From the NCBI GenBank assembly GCA_029060305.1, contig JAIDUG010000007.1, positions 34,718 to 98,717 of the forward strand: a DNA stretch of 64,000 nt. Direction: 5' to 3'. Positions 43,010 through 52,439 of the stretch are shown in pieces. Both the position numbers and the translations under genes were made by a program. The notes beneath the pieces are model-generated. The model saw only the letters and a program-made list of their open reading frames with translations. It searched no databases and was not told where the DNA came from. Numbering within the stretch: the stretch's first letter is position 1; each line of letters begins with the position of its first letter. The DNA is from Ruminococcus sp. Its GTDB lineage: Bacteria; Bacillota; Clostridia; Oscillospirales; Ruminococcaceae.

Positions 43010-45126
43010 TTTTTCAACTCTCTTTCATAACCGCAGTCGGTATTTTCACAAATGAGTTTACCATTTTTTCCACCCTTGATAAACAATGTTTTATTGCAGT
43101 TCGGACAGACTTCTTTAGACGGCACATTCCAAGTCATGAAATTGCAGTCGGGGAATTTTTCGCAACCATAGAAAGTCCTGCCCTTTTTGGATTTTTTCAG
43201 TAACATCTTTCCGTCACAACGTGGACAGTTTCCCTCAGATTCTGTAACAATCTGTTTGGCGTTCTTACAATCGGGAAATCCGGGACAAGCAAGGAATTTT
43301 CCGTACTTACTGAATTTTATAACCATATTACGCCCACAAAGTTCGCATATAACATCTGTTTCCTCGTCGGGAATCTTAACACGCTTGCCTTCCATAGCGG
43401 TTTCAGCCTTGCGGAGCGTTTCCGAAAAATCGCCGTAAAATTCGTGAAGTGTAGTAACCCAGTCCTTCTGACCGTGTTCAATCTCGTCAAGACTGTTTTC
43501 CATATCAGCGGTGAATTTTGCGTCAACTATTTTCTTGAAATGTTCTCTCATAAGTTCAGTGGTTACTTCCCCCAAAGCTGTCGGACGGAGTGATTTTCCG
43601 TCACGTTCAACATACTGACGGGTTGTTATTGTGGTGATAGTAGGTGCATACGTACTCGGACGACCTATTCCATTTTCCTCAAGGGTCTTTATCAGCGAGG
43701 CTTCTGTATATCTCGGAGGCGGTTGTGTGAAATGCTGGTTTCCGCCTATAGAAACAACCATGAGAATATCGTCATTATTTATAATGGGAAGTTCTTTTTT
43801 ATTGCCGTCGTCGGAATCGCTTTCGACGTAAAGTACCATAAAGCCGTCAAATTTAACAGAGTACCCCGACGACCTGAATATACAGTTATCGGCTTCAGTT
43901 TCTACGGAAGTAGTATTCAGTAAAGCGTTAGCCATCTGACTTGCTATAAAGCGTTCCCATATAAGCTTGTAAAGTTTGTACTGGTCGCTTGTGAGACTGT
44001 TTTTCACACGGTCGGGAGTGAGTTCAGGAGTAGACGGTCTTATTGCCTCGTGAGCGTCCTGTGCATTTTTTCCTGACTTGTATTCCCTCGGAATATCCGG
44101 CAGATATTCTCTTCCGTAAACAGTATCTATATACTGTTCAGCGGACTTCTGTGCTTCTGCTGAAATTCTCAAACTGTCTGTTCTCATATAAGTTATAAGA
44201 CCTACAGCACCTATTCCCTCAATATCCACACCCTCATAAAGCTCCTGAGCGGTTTTCATAGTACGCTTTGAACTGAAATTCAGTTTCTTTGAGGCTTCCT
44301 GTTGCATAGTGGACGTTATGAATGGCGGAGCAGGCTGTTTTTTTGTAACACGTTTCTTTACCGACTTTACTTTATATTCAGCGTTTTCAAGTCTTTTCAG
44401 AATAGCATCAGCCTCTGCTTTACAAGAAATCTGAATCTTCTTGTCATTTTTCTTTCCTGACTGGTCGGGGACTTCAATTTTTTTCCCGTCAACAGATACA
44501 AGCGATGCTTCAAAAGTCTTGTCTGACGACGGTGCTTTGAATACCGCATCAATCGACCAGTATTCCATAGGATTGAAATTTTTTATAGCTTCTTCCCTGT
44601 CCACTATAAGACTGACCGTTACTGACTGTACACGACCGGCAGAAAGTCCCCTCTTTACCTTTTTCCATAAAAACGGACTTAATTCATAACCGACAAGCCT
44701 GTCAAGAATACGTCTTGCCTGCTGAGCGTTCACAAGGTCATTGTTGATTTTATGCGGATTTTTCATTCCGTTCTGAACACCTGTTTTAGTGATTTCGTTG
44801 AAAGCCACACGATTATCGGCATTCATATCAAGTTTCAACATCTGTGCAATATGCCACGAAATAGCTTCACCTTCACGGTCAGGGTCGGTTGCAAGGTAAA
44901 TTTTATCGCATTTTTTGGCATACTTGCGGAGTTCCTTAATAACGTCCCCTTTGCCTTTCATATCAACATAATGTGGTTTAAAATCATTTTCGGTATCAAC
45001 ACCCATTTTTGATTTAGGCAGGTCACGGATATGACCCATTGAAGCAATGACCTCATATCCCGAACCTAAATATTTCTTTATTGTCTTTGCCTTTGCTGGC
45101 GACTCAACTATAACTAAATCCGGCAT
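43006..45126 (-). CDS. topA: DNA topoisomerase I
   Basis: A 706-aa type IA topoisomerase relaxing negative supercoils. TOPRIM domain at the N terminus (VIVESPAKAKTIKKYLG, TDPDREGEAISWH), the active-site Tyr in GAVGLITYMRTDSLRIS, and three C-terminal four-Cys zinc ribbons (CELCGRNM..., CPRCDGKM..., CPNCNKTL...). Lies between dprA and trmFO, the usual order. Confidence 0.97.
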   Translation of the reverse strand: MPDLVIVESPAKAKTIKKYLGSGYEVIASMGHIRDLPKSKMGVDTENDFKPHYVDMKGKGDVIKELRKYAKKCDKIYLATDPDREGEAISWHIAQMLKLDMNADNRVAFNEITKTGVQNGMKNPHKINNDLVNAQQARRILDRLVGYELSPFLWKKVKRGLSAGRVQSVTVSLIVDREEAIKNFNPMEYWSIDAVFKAPSSDKTFEASLVSVDGKKIEVPDQSGKKNDKKIQISCKAEADAILKRLENAEYKVKSVKKRVTKKQPAPPFITSTMQQEASKKLNFSSKRTMKTAQELYEGVDIEGIGAVGLITYMRTDSLRISAEAQKSAEQYIDTVYGREYLPDIPREYKSGKNAQDAHEAIRPSTPELTPDRVKNSLTSDQYKLYKLIWERFIASQMANALLNTTSVETEADNCIFRSSGYSVKFDGFMVLYVESDSDDGNKKELPIINNDDILMVVSIGGNQHFTQPPPRYTEASLIKTLEENGIGRPSTYAPTITTITTRQYVERDGKSLRPTALGEVTTELMREHFKKIVDAKFTADMENSLDEIEHGQKDWVTTLHEFYGDFSETLRKAETAMEGKRVKIPDEETDVICELCGRNMVIKFSKYGKFLACPGFPDCKNAKQIVTESEGNCPRCDGKMLLKKSKKGRTFYGCEKFPDCNFMTWNVPSKEVCPNCNKTLFIKGGKNGKLICENTDCGYERELKK

Positions 45127-45163
45127 TTAAGCGTTTCCCCTTTCTTTATTCTCCGGAAAGATT

Positions 45164-46360
45164 TCAGCACTTTCTGAAAATACTGCCTGCTGTTTCCTCG
45201 ATAACTCCCATAAACTGAAGCTCCATAATTTCCAACATTATTTCAGAAATATCCATATCAAATTTACTTATAATAACATCTATATGAAGTGTGCAGTTAT
45301 CCAGTAAATCAAGTATTTTCTGCTGTACCGGTGTAAAAGAATGTTCTGATATTTTTCTGTCAGGCATTTTTACAACTGATTCTTCCGATTTGTTCTTTAT
45401 GGTATCTTTTTCATTTTTAACTGTTTTTAAGTTTCGGACTGCCGGAATTTCCGTACAGTCTTTTATTGTTTCAGTACTGATTACATCTTTCATATTGTAA
45501 ATTCTGAAAATATCTTCAATACTGTAAAGCGGTTTTGCGTTATCACGTAATAACCTTATATTACCGGCATAACGACTATCAAATATATCAGCCGGAGGCA
45601 GACACAACAGTTTTTTATTCTGCCTGACCGCCTCTTCTGCAATACTAAGCGAACCGCTTTTCCCACTGGCTTCAAATACTAAAGTAGTATCACTGAGAGC
45701 AACAAGGATTCTGTTTCTTTTCGGAAACTTAAACGGGTGGGACTTTTCAAGCGGTGTATATTCCGAAACAAACAAACCGCCGTTTTCAATAATCTTTTCC
45801 CTGTAAGGATAGTTGGATTTGGGATAATTCACGTCAATTCCGCAACCCAGCACACATACTGTCGGACGTTTCATATTTATTGCAGAAAGATTTGCATTTA
45901 TATCCGAACCCTCTGCAAATCCGCTGACTATCGTGAAACCGTTCTCTGCCAGTTGCATACATAGCCTTGATATTACAGAAACAGTATATTTGCTTGGTTT
46001 CCGTGTACCCACACAGGTTATATTTTTTTCGTCTGAAAGACATGATATATTGCCTTTGCAGTACAGCACTAAAGGCGGATATTCAATATTTATAAGTTTT
46101 TCCGGATAATTTTCAGAACCGTAACGGATTATATTGACACCTTTTTCCGCACAGTAGGCAACAACTTCCTCTGCCTTTTCAAGTGATGTTTCATTTATCT
46201 TTTTCAATTGTCTGTCAGTGAGTTTTATTTTATATTTACCCGATATTATTGAAAAATATGCATTTTCAAGTTTATCATGTGATTTTATAGTCTGCCATAT
46301 TGATTTATAGTCATTTGACAGAGCCATATTCAGCCATATAAGATATTTTATATTTTCCAA
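45164..46360 (-). CDS. dprA: DNA-processing protein DprA
   Basis: About 398 aa. I use TTG 46360 because GGGGAG lies 5-6 nt upstream and the longer reading overlaps the previous gene. DprA loads RecA on incoming single-stranded DNA in transformation. Rossmann core: CVGTRKPSKYTVSVISRL, TIVSGFAEGSDINANLSA, VLGCGIDVNYP, SEYTPLEKSHPFKFPKRNRILVALSD, EASGKSGSLSIAEEA. A C-terminal winged helix (FTPVQQKILDLL) follows a charged linker. Confidence 0.93.
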   Translation of the reverse strand: MENIKYLIWLNMALSNDYKSIWQTIKSHDKLENAYFSIISGKYKIKLTDRQLKKINETSLEKAEEVVAYCAEKGVNIIRYGSENYPEKLINIEYPPLVLYCKGNISCLSDEKNITCVGTRKPSKYTVSVISRLCMQLAENGFTIVSGFAEGSDINANLSAINMKRPTVCVLGCGIDVNYPKSNYPYREKIIENGGLFVSEYTPLEKSHPFKFPKRNRILVALSDTTLVFEASGKSGSLSIAEEAVRQNKKLLCLPPADIFDSRYAGNIRLLRDNAKPLYSIEDIFRIYNMKDVISTETIKDCTEIPAVRNLKTVKNEKDTIKNKSEESVVKMPDRKISEHSFTPVQQKILDLLDNCTLHIDVIISKFDMDISEIMLEIMELQFMGVIEETAGSIFRKC

Positions 46361-46383
46361 AAAATCTCCCCAGACATTTTTTA

Positions 46384-47160
46384 TTATCTGCACATTTCCC
46401 ACATAAGTATTCCTGAAGCCATAGCAACGTTGAGTGAATTTATACTGCCGTTCATGGGAATAGTGACACGGCGGTCACATCTTTCAGAAACGTCAGCAGG
46501 CAGACCGTTTCCCTCGTTGCCGACAAAAACCGCCTGTTTTCCGGAAAATTCACAATCAGTAACGCTTTCGTCACCGTTTATCACACTGGCAGAAGTAGTC
46601 ACTTTGTTACTTTCAAGCATTGAAAATAATTTTTCCGTATCGTTTTCAATAAAGATGTTAGTGCGGAATACTGAACCCATAGTAGAGCGGATAACTTTCG
46701 GACTATATAAATCGCACGAACCGGACAGAATAATTCCGTTCATTCCGAGAGCATCTGCTGTACGGATAATCATTCCGACGTTTCCGCAGTCCTGAAGTCC
46801 GTAAAGTACGATATATTTTCCGTTTTCACTGAAAACAGGTGTTTTCTGAACAGGTATCCTGCATATTGCGAAAACTCCCTGAGTTGTACTTGTGGAAGCG
46901 ATTCTGTTTCCAAGTTCATTTGAAATAACAATAGTTCTTGTATCTTTCAAATCAGCCTGAAACAGTTGTGCGGAATATTTCCCGTAGGCGTTTTCAGTAA
47001 AAATAAGTTCTGATACATGACCGTCTCTCAGAGCATCTTCCGTTATACGCAGACCCTCCAACACAAACAAGCCGTACTGAATCCTTTCCTTTTTTGAAGA
47101 AGAAAGTTTCTGATACAGCTTGATAACGGGATTATCCTTAGATGTGATAATATTTTCCAA
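46384..47160 (-). CDS. SPOUT/TrmH-family RNA 2'-O-methyltransferase
   Basis: About 258 aa. Start TTG 47160 is chosen: AGGAGGTG lies 9 nt upstream, whereas the upstream in-frame ATGs lie in that ribosome site or inside the rplT terminator. Contains LFVLEGLRITEDALRDGHVSE (substrate domain) and the SPOUT motifs LQDCGNVGMIIRTADALG, AVFVGNEGNGLP and SINSLNVAMASGILMWE. Probably acts on 23S rRNA or tRNA. Its position behind rplT is common for the 23S rRNA methylase family (TlyC/RlmB-like annotation is used). Exact target unknown. Confidence 0.88.
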   Translation of the reverse strand: MENIITSKDNPVIKLYQKLSSSKKERIQYGLFVLEGLRITEDALRDGHVSELIFTENAYGKYSAQLFQADLKDTRTIVISNELGNRIASTSTTQGVFAICRIPVQKTPVFSENGKYIVLYGLQDCGNVGMIIRTADALGMNGIILSGSCDLYSPKVIRSTMGSVFRTNIFIENDTEKLFSMLESNKVTTSASVINGDESVTDCEFSGKQAVFVGNEGNGLPADVSERCDRRVTIPMNGSINSLNVAMASGILMWEMCR

Positions 47161-47193
47161 AAGTCTTAACACCTCCTGTTTCATATTATTCAA

Positions 47194-47223
47194 AAACACG
47201 CTCCTGATTAGAGAAGCGTGTTT
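47194..47223 (-). terminator. Terminator of infC-rpmI-rplT
   Basis: AAACACGCT (47194-47202) pairs with AGCGTGTTT (47215-47223); read on the minus strand it ends in a T5 run, 12 bp after the rplT stop. Confidence 0.85.
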
Positions 47224-47234
47224 CATAAGCGGAA

Positions 47235-47588
47235 TTAAAGTGCAGCCTTTGCTTTTTCGGCAATAGCAGTGAAACCTGCTGCGTCATTTATAGCAATTTC
47301 GGAGAGCATCTTTCTGTTGAGAGAGATACCAGCCTTTTTACAGCCGTTCATAAAAGTAGAATAGTTCATACCGTTGAGCTTAGCAGCAGCGGAAATTCTT
47401 GTAATCCAGAGCTGTCTGAACTGTCTCTTCTTCTGTTTTCTTCCGATGTAAGCATAGTTGCCAGACTTCATAACAGCCTGTTTAGCCATTTTGAAGTGCT
47501 TGCTCTTTGCACCGAAATAGCCTTTAGCAAGCTTTAAAGTTTTATTTCTTCTCTTGCGAGTCATCATTGCACCTTTAACACGTGCCAT
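47235..47588 (-). CDS. rplT: 50S ribosomal protein L20
   Basis: A 117-aa basic protein: [70 protein letters not shown] are diagnostic. Early 50S assembly protein that in several bacteria also represses its own operon by binding the leader. Confidence 0.98.
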   Translation of the reverse strand: MARVKGAMMTRKRRNKTLKLAKGYFGAKSKHFKMAKQAVMKSGNYAYIGRKQKKRQFRQLWITRISAAAKLNGMNYSTFMNGCKKAGISLNRKMLSEIAINDAAGFTAIAEKAKAAL

Positions 47589-47646
47589 AAGTCTTATACC
47601 TCCAGTAAATAATTTAATAAAAAAGCGTCAGCGAGTGATTCCTTAA

Positions 47647-47850
47647 TCAAAGATAAGGAACGAGTTTCTTGATAGTAGGAGCGTTAGTGCAATCTGCAAC
47701 TCCTGCATTACGAGCGATTCTCTTACGCTTTGTGTCTTTCTGGGTAAGTCTGTGTCTCTTGTTTGTGTGCTGATACTTAACCTTACCGCTTCCTGTAATC
47801 TTAAAACGCTTTTTAGCACCGGAATGAGTTTTAACCTTAACCTTTGCCAT
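47647..47850 (-). CDS. rpmI: 50S ribosomal protein L35
   Basis: A 67-aa basic protein: [19 protein letters not shown] and [19 protein letters not shown] sequence (here [18 protein letters not shown]). Lies between infC and rplT as usual. Confidence 0.98.
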   Translation of the reverse strand: MAKVKVKTHSGAKKRFKITGSGKVKYQHTNKRHRLTQKDTKRKRIARNAGVADCTNAPTIKKLVPYL

Positions 47851-47886
47851 TTTTGTAATCCTCCTTAATTCAGAACAGGTCAGTTC

Positions 47887-48405
47887 TTACTTTGATGATT
47901 TTGAGGCAACGAACATAACAAGACTTCGTCCCTCCATTTTAGCTGGCTTGTCAACGATGCCGACTGCTGAAACTGCCTCTCTGAAACGTTCAAGCAGTTC
48001 TTCGCCGAGCTGTGGGTGAGCGATAGCCCTTTTACGGAAACGTACTGAAACCTTGAGTTTATCTCCGCCCTGTAAGAACTTAACAGCCTGATTCACCTTA
48101 GTTTCAAAGTCGTGGGTATCGATAGTGGAAAACATCCTGATTTCCTTGACCGAAACGACTTTCTGATTTTTTCTGGCTTCCTTTTCACGCTTCGTCTGTT
48201 CAAAACAGTATTTACCGTAATTCATGATACGGCATACCGGCGGTGTAGCCTGCGGAGCGATTTTAACAAGGTCAAGCTCCTGTTCGTCCGCTTTCTGCAT
48301 AGCCTCATCTGCCGACATTACGCCAAGTTTCTTACCGTCAGCGTCAATCACGAGAATTTCCTTGTCTCTGATTGCTTCATTGATTTGCAGTTCCTGCTTA
48401 CTAAT
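47887..48405 (-). CDS. infC: Translation initiation factor IF-3, ATT start
   Basis: About 172 aa. The conserved N terminus (ISKQELQINEAIRDKEILVI) begins at an ATT codon (48405-48403) lying 7 nt after GGAGGTG; a TTG two codons upstream abuts the ribosome site and is too close. An AUU start is a known feature of infC, letting IF-3 repress its own translation by rejecting non-standard starts. Other motifs: PPVCRIMNYGKYCFEQ, KEIRMFSTIDTHDFETKV and VRFRKRAIAHPQLG. First gene of the operon. Confidence 0.95.
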   Translation of the reverse strand: MSKQELQINEAIRDKEILVIDADGKKLGVMSADEAMQKADEQELDLVKIAPQATPPVCRIMNYGKYCFEQTKREKEARKNQKVVSVKEIRMFSTIDTHDFETKVNQAVKFLQGGDKLKVSVRFRKRAIAHPQLGEELLERFREAVSAVGIVDKPAKMEGRSLVMFVASKSSK

Positions 48406-48775
48406 AGTCAAGCACCTCCAACTATAATTATGAAACAAAAAAATGAGTACAGATATTCCGCACTCACCACAAAAACAGCATAAATACAAAAGTATATTAA
48501 CTGTAATTATTAACCGTTTCGGACAATCCTGACGGTGAGAATACGGACATTCTGCTTTGTTTGCCCATTCATTATATCACCATAACAGCGGTTTGTCAAG
48601 AGAATCTGAAAAAATTGTCATTTTGCACAAAAAATATTTCCTGAAACTGCTTTTTTGCAAAGGATATAAAAACAGACGTGAAAGTAAAAACTCCCACGCC
48701 TGATTTGGAAATGCTAACTTTATGATAAAAAATAAAGTTATAATATAATTATATCATATAAAAATTTTTTGTCAA
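48406..48775 (-). promoter_or_regulatory. infC promoter and long attenuated leader
   Basis: On the minus strand, TTGACA (48770-48775), a 16-bp spacer and TATAAT (48748-48753) predict transcription from about 48741, giving a ~335-nt leader. Two hairpins are visible: CGTGGGAGT/ACTTTCACG at about 48680-48701, and near the gene a GAGTGC/GTACTC stem at about 48443-48463 followed by a T7 run, which looks like an intrinsic attenuator. This resembles infC/L20 autoregulatory leaders of Firmicutes; the exact class cannot be assigned by eye. Confidence 0.65.
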
Positions 48776-48810
48776 GTGAAAATAAGAATTTCTGCATTCT
48801 GCACAAAATC

Positions 48811-49413
48811 TCAACTGAAAACACTTTTGAGTTTGTCCCATATTGCAAACTTAACTTTATATTTTTTCGGTTTGCGGACTATATCAATTTCCTTTTCGCT
48901 GAAAAAAACTGCCATAGTATCCTTGTTTTCCTCGACATCGCAAGCGGCAGGCAGACACAAAGGGGGATACATCACGCACCACCAGTTATGACCGCTTGCA
49001 CTTCCTATTTTTATGCGGAGAGCTTTGTAATTTCCGGCAGGCATTGTGATATTTCCGTAAACTCTTTCGTCAAAATCCATTTCTGTAATTTCTGCACTTA
49101 CGGAAAGATTGCAACCGTTTTTTCTGAGGGTATTTTCTGCAATACCGATTATTTCCGGTAAATTTTCACGTGCAGTTTTTTCAGCCTGCTCAAGATTTTC
49201 AGAAGCGTCAAGTATTCCGCTTTCAAGAAGTGCATCACGGACTTTCAGTTTCAGATTCTGGTCATAATCGCTGTCTGATTCCGCAAGAATATGTAATCTC
49301 AATACACTGTCTCTTAAATCGTCAAGAGCCTGACCGTCCCTTATAAAAGAGCCTATGTTTGAAAATAAGATTGCAAGAACCATTCCGCCGATAAGAATAA
49401 TATTTTTTTTCAT
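48811..49413 (-). CDS. spoIIR: Stage II sporulation protein R
   Basis: About 200 aa; ATG 49413 with GAGGTG upstream. The secreted SpoIIR signal made in the forespore activates SpoIIGA, which processes pro-sigma-E in the mother cell. N-terminal signal/anchor (IILIGGMVLAILFSNIG), then RDSVLRLHILAESDSDYDQ, KLKVRDALLE and the C-terminal HNWWCVMYPPLCLP with conserved cysteines are typical. Together with cotJA/B it marks the organism as a spore former. Confidence 0.93.
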   Translation of the reverse strand: MKKNIILIGGMVLAILFSNIGSFIRDGQALDDLRDSVLRLHILAESDSDYDQNLKLKVRDALLESGILDASENLEQAEKTARENLPEIIGIAENTLRKNGCNLSVSAEITEMDFDERVYGNITMPAGNYKALRIKIGSASGHNWWCVMYPPLCLPAACDVEENKDTMAVFFSEKEIDIVRKPKKYKVKFAIWDKLKSVFS

Positions 49414-49520
49414 TTTCGTCACCTCACGGAAAATAATTGGAAAAATTTTCGGGATTATTCATTCAGAAATATTTTCCTTGAATTTTTCATTTAGTTTTCA
49501 CTTTTGTCACAAACTGTGGG

Positions 49521-49549
49521 TTGTTTTTTGTCTCATTGTGTGGTATAAT
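49521..49549 (+). promoter_or_regulatory. Extended -10 promoter of ftsH
   Basis: TTGTTT (49521-49526), 17-bp spacer, TATAAT (49544-49549) preceded by TGG, an extended -10. RBS AAGGAGATG then TTG start. Confidence 0.75.
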
Positions 49550-49573
49550 CCATTACGTAAAGGAGATGATTTT

Positions 49574-51403
49574 TTGAAAGAACACAAAAACGGCTGGAAA
49601 CAGCTTGGAATTTTCGGAATTACCTGTGTGGTACTTCTGTTGCTTTTCAATATGTTTGTGATTCCGGCAATTAAAGAAACTCAGATTAAGGAAACTAACT
49701 ACAGTTTTTTTCTGAAAAAAATTGACGAGGGTGTCGTGGAAAAAGTGGATATTGAAAACTCTGTCATAAAGTTTCAGGTGCAGACCGAAAACGGTAACAA
49801 GCAGGTTTATTCTACTGTTAAAATTGAAGACCCCGAACTTGTCTCACGTCTGTACGAAAAGGGCGATATAGATTTTACCGGAAGTATTGAGGAAATCAAT
49901 CCCATTTTTGAATTTTTCGTATCGTGGATTCTTCCGCTTGTATTTATGATTATTCTTTGGAATGTACTTATTAAAGGTATGAGTAAGCGTATGGGCGGAA
50001 ACTCTATGTCATTCGGTAAAAGCAACGCTAAAATTTACGTAAAGGCTCAGACCGGAAAGACTTTTTCAGACGTTGCCGGACAGGACGAGGCTAAAGAAGC
50101 ACTGGTTGAAATAGTTGACTTCCTGCATAATCCGAAAAAATACGCTGAAATCGGTGCAAATCTTCCTAAAGGTGCATTGCTTGTCGGTCCTCCCGGTACT
50201 GGTAAGACTTTACTTGCACAGGCTGTCGCCGGTGAAGCAAACGTACCATTCTTTTCTATTTCAGGTTCTGAATTTGTGGAAATGTTCGTCGGAATGGGTG
50301 CCGCTAAAGTCCGTGACCTTTTCAAGCAGGCTAACGAAAAAGCACCTTGTATAGTTTTCATTGACGAAATCGATACAATAGGTAAAAAACGTGATGGAAA
50401 TCTCAACGGCAATGATGAACGTGAACAGACTCTCAATCAGTTGCTTACAGAAATGGACGGTTTCGACGGAAAAAAAGGCGTTGTAATTCTCGCTGCTACC
50501 AACCGTCCGGAATCCCTTGACCCTGCTTTATTACGTCCCGGACGTTTCGACAGACGTATTCCTGCTGAACTTCCCGACTTACAGGGGAGAGAATCTATTC
50601 TGAAAGTCCACGCACAGAAAGTGAAAACTGACAAAGACATTGATTATAACGCTATTGCAAGAGCTACTGCCGGAGCTTCCGGTGCTGAACTTGCCAACAT
50701 AATAAATGAAGGTGCTTTGCGTGCAGTAAGAAACGGTCGCAAGACGGTATCGCAGGAAGACCTTGAGGAAAGCGTTGAGGTTGTAATCGCAGGCTATGAA
50801 CGCAAAAACGCTGTTATATCACAGAAAGAAAAGGAAATTATCGCATATCACGAAATCGGTCACGCACTTGTCGCCGCCATGCAGACTGATTCCGCTCCTG
50901 TACATAAGATAACCATTATTCCGAGAACTTCCGGAGCATTAGGTTATACAATGCAGGTTGACGAGGGCGAAAAATTCCTGATGTCAAAAGAAGAAGCCCT
51001 TGCACGTATCGCAACACTGACCGGCGGACGTTCTGCCGAGGAACTTATTTTCAATACCTGTACAAGCGGAGCATCAAATGACATCGAAAAGGCTACAAAA
51101 ATCGCACGTTCAATGGTTACTTGCTACGGAATGAGCGATAAATTCGATATGGTGGCACTTGAAACCGTAAACAACCAGTATTTAGGCGGTGATACTTCCC
51201 TTGTATGTTCGCCGGAGACTGCTACTCAGATTGACGAGGAAGTCAAGAAAATCATAAAATCGGCACACGAAAAAGCTATCAGGATTCTTTCCGAAAACTC
51301 CGCAAAACTTCACGAACTTGCACATTATCTGCTTGAAAAGGAAACTATTACCGGTGAGGAATTTATGAATATTCTCGGAAAAGAAACTGTTAAAGCTGTC
51401 TAA
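49574..51403 (+). CDS. ftsH: ATP-dependent zinc metalloprotease FtsH
   Basis: About 609 aa from TTG 49574 (AAGGAG 8 nt upstream); the frame upstream is open but lacks a ribosome site. Two membrane helices (about 9-28 and 112-132), AAA+ domain with [55 protein letters not shown], and protease domain with HEIGH zinc motif. Degrades misassembled membrane and regulatory proteins. Monocistronic, with a strong terminator. Confidence 0.97.
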   Translation: MKEHKNGWKQLGIFGITCVVLLLLFNMFVIPAIKETQIKETNYSFFLKKIDEGVVEKVDIENSVIKFQVQTENGNKQVYSTVKIEDPELVSRLYEKGDIDFTGSIEEINPIFEFFVSWILPLVFMIILWNVLIKGMSKRMGGNSMSFGKSNAKIYVKAQTGKTFSDVAGQDEAKEALVEIVDFLHNPKKYAEIGANLPKGALLVGPPGTGKTLLAQAVAGEANVPFFSISGSEFVEMFVGMGAAKVRDLFKQANEKAPCIVFIDEIDTIGKKRDGNLNGNDEREQTLNQLLTEMDGFDGKKGVVILAATNRPESLDPALLRPGRFDRRIPAELPDLQGRESILKVHAQKVKTDKDIDYNAIARATAGASGAELANIINEGALRAVRNGRKTVSQEDLEESVEVVIAGYERKNAVISQKEKEIIAYHEIGHALVAAMQTDSAPVHKITIIPRTSGALGYTMQVDEGEKFLMSKEEALARIATLTGGRSAEELIFNTCTSGASNDIEKATKIARSMVTCYGMSDKFDMVALETVNNQYLGGDTSLVCSPETATQIDEEVKKIIKSAHEKAIRILSENSAKLHELAHYLLEKETITGEEFMNILGKETVKAV

Positions 51404-51413
51404 TCAACCAAAA

Positions 51414-51445
51414 AATCCCGTGAAAACTGTAGTTTTCATGGGATT
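51414..51445 (+). terminator. Terminator after ftsH
   Basis: A 14-bp stem (51414-51427 with 51432-51445, containing one G-T pair) and a 4-nt loop, followed by TTAT; long A/T flanks make it effective. Confidence 0.8.
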
Positions 51446-51529
51446 TATGCTGTTTTTTGAAAACCCTACTTGACTATTTTTAAATAATATGCGATAATGT
51501 TTCTATCAGACTATGAAAGAGGTTTTTTT

Positions 51530-51994
51530 ATGGGAAAATATATCATTACTTTTTTAATTTCAATGGTACCTATCGTTGAACTTCGTGGCGGTGTGCCTTT
51601 CGGTGTACTTAAGGGAATACCATGGTATCAGGCACTGCCACTCTGTATGGTTGGTAATATGATACCTGTTCCGTTTATATTCCTTTTCGCCCGCAAGATT
51701 CTCGAATGGGGAAAAGACAAGAAGTTTATAGGAAAATTCTTTACATGGTGTCTCGAAAAAGGCAGTAAAGGCGGTGAAAAACTTCAGGCAAAAGCCGGTA
51801 GAGGAATGTTCTGGGCATTGCTTCTTTTTGTCGGAATCCCACTCCCTGGCACTGGTGCGTGGACAGGTACTCTCGCCGCAAGTTTCCTCAAACTCGATTT
51901 CAAGAAAAGCGTTATAGCCGTAATGTGCGGTGTACTTCTTGCTGGAATCATTATGACCGTACTCAGCCTGACAGGCGTTGCAGTATTGACATAA
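51530..51994 (+). CDS. Small multidrug-export-like membrane protein (COG2426)
   Basis: About 154 aa; ATG 51530 begins MGKYIITFLISMVPIVELRGGVPFG, the characteristic start of this family, with AGAGG upstream. Four to five hydrophobic segments and the loop VGIPLPGTGAWTGTLAASFL. The family name is historical; the transported substrate is unknown and distant similarity to DedA-type proteins has been noted. Confidence 0.85.
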   Translation: MGKYIITFLISMVPIVELRGGVPFGVLKGIPWYQALPLCMVGNMIPVPFIFLFARKILEWGKDKKFIGKFFTWCLEKGSKGGEKLQAKAGRGMFWALLLFVGIPLPGTGAWTGTLAASFLKLDFKKSVIAVMCGVLLAGIIMTVLSLTGVAVLT

Positions 51995-51996
51995 TT

Positions 51997-52407
51997 ATGT
52001 ACGTGAAAAGACTTTTTTACGACAAATTATTAAACGGAAAATATTATCCGTTCAATGAAATAGAAAATCCGGAATGGAGCAACGTGAAAGATATTCTGCT
52101 GAAACTTGACGGACAGAACGTTTCAGAAATTACTATGGACAACGGTGACGAAGATAGTTATTTATGCGTTGCAGGCGGTAACAATGGTTTGTTTATATTG
52201 TATATTGTCCTGAATGATAATTCTGAATTTTATAATCTTCTTAATCCGTCCCCTGAAAACAAGATAAATCGTTTAGTTACCGGCGGACAGTGGGGAGATT
52301 TTGAAGACAGATTCTGTAATAATCTTACATCTGTCATTAAAGTCGCCGAAAATTATTTCCGTACCGGTGAAATCTCCGACAAATACAAATGGGAAATCAT
52401 AAACTGA
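51997..52407 (+). CDS. Imm1-like immunity protein (orphan)
   Basis: About 136 aa from ATG 51997, 2 bp after the previous stop; no strong ribosome site, so translation may be coupled. The pattern NPEWSNVKDILLKLDGQNVSEI, then LCVAGGNNGLFILYIVL, then VTGGQWGDFEDRF and a final AENYFRTGEI is like the Imm1 family, which neutralises nuclease or deaminase toxins of polymorphic systems. No toxin gene lies nearby. Assignment is by eye and moderate. Confidence 0.5.
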   Translation: MYVKRLFYDKLLNGKYYPFNEIENPEWSNVKDILLKLDGQNVSEITMDNGDEDSYLCVAGGNNGLFILYIVLNDNSEFYNLLNPSPENKINRLVTGGQWGDFEDRFCNNLTSVIKVAENYFRTGEISDKYKWEIIN

Positions 52408-52439
52408 AAATTTTAAAAACAAAATGAGGAATTTTTAAT

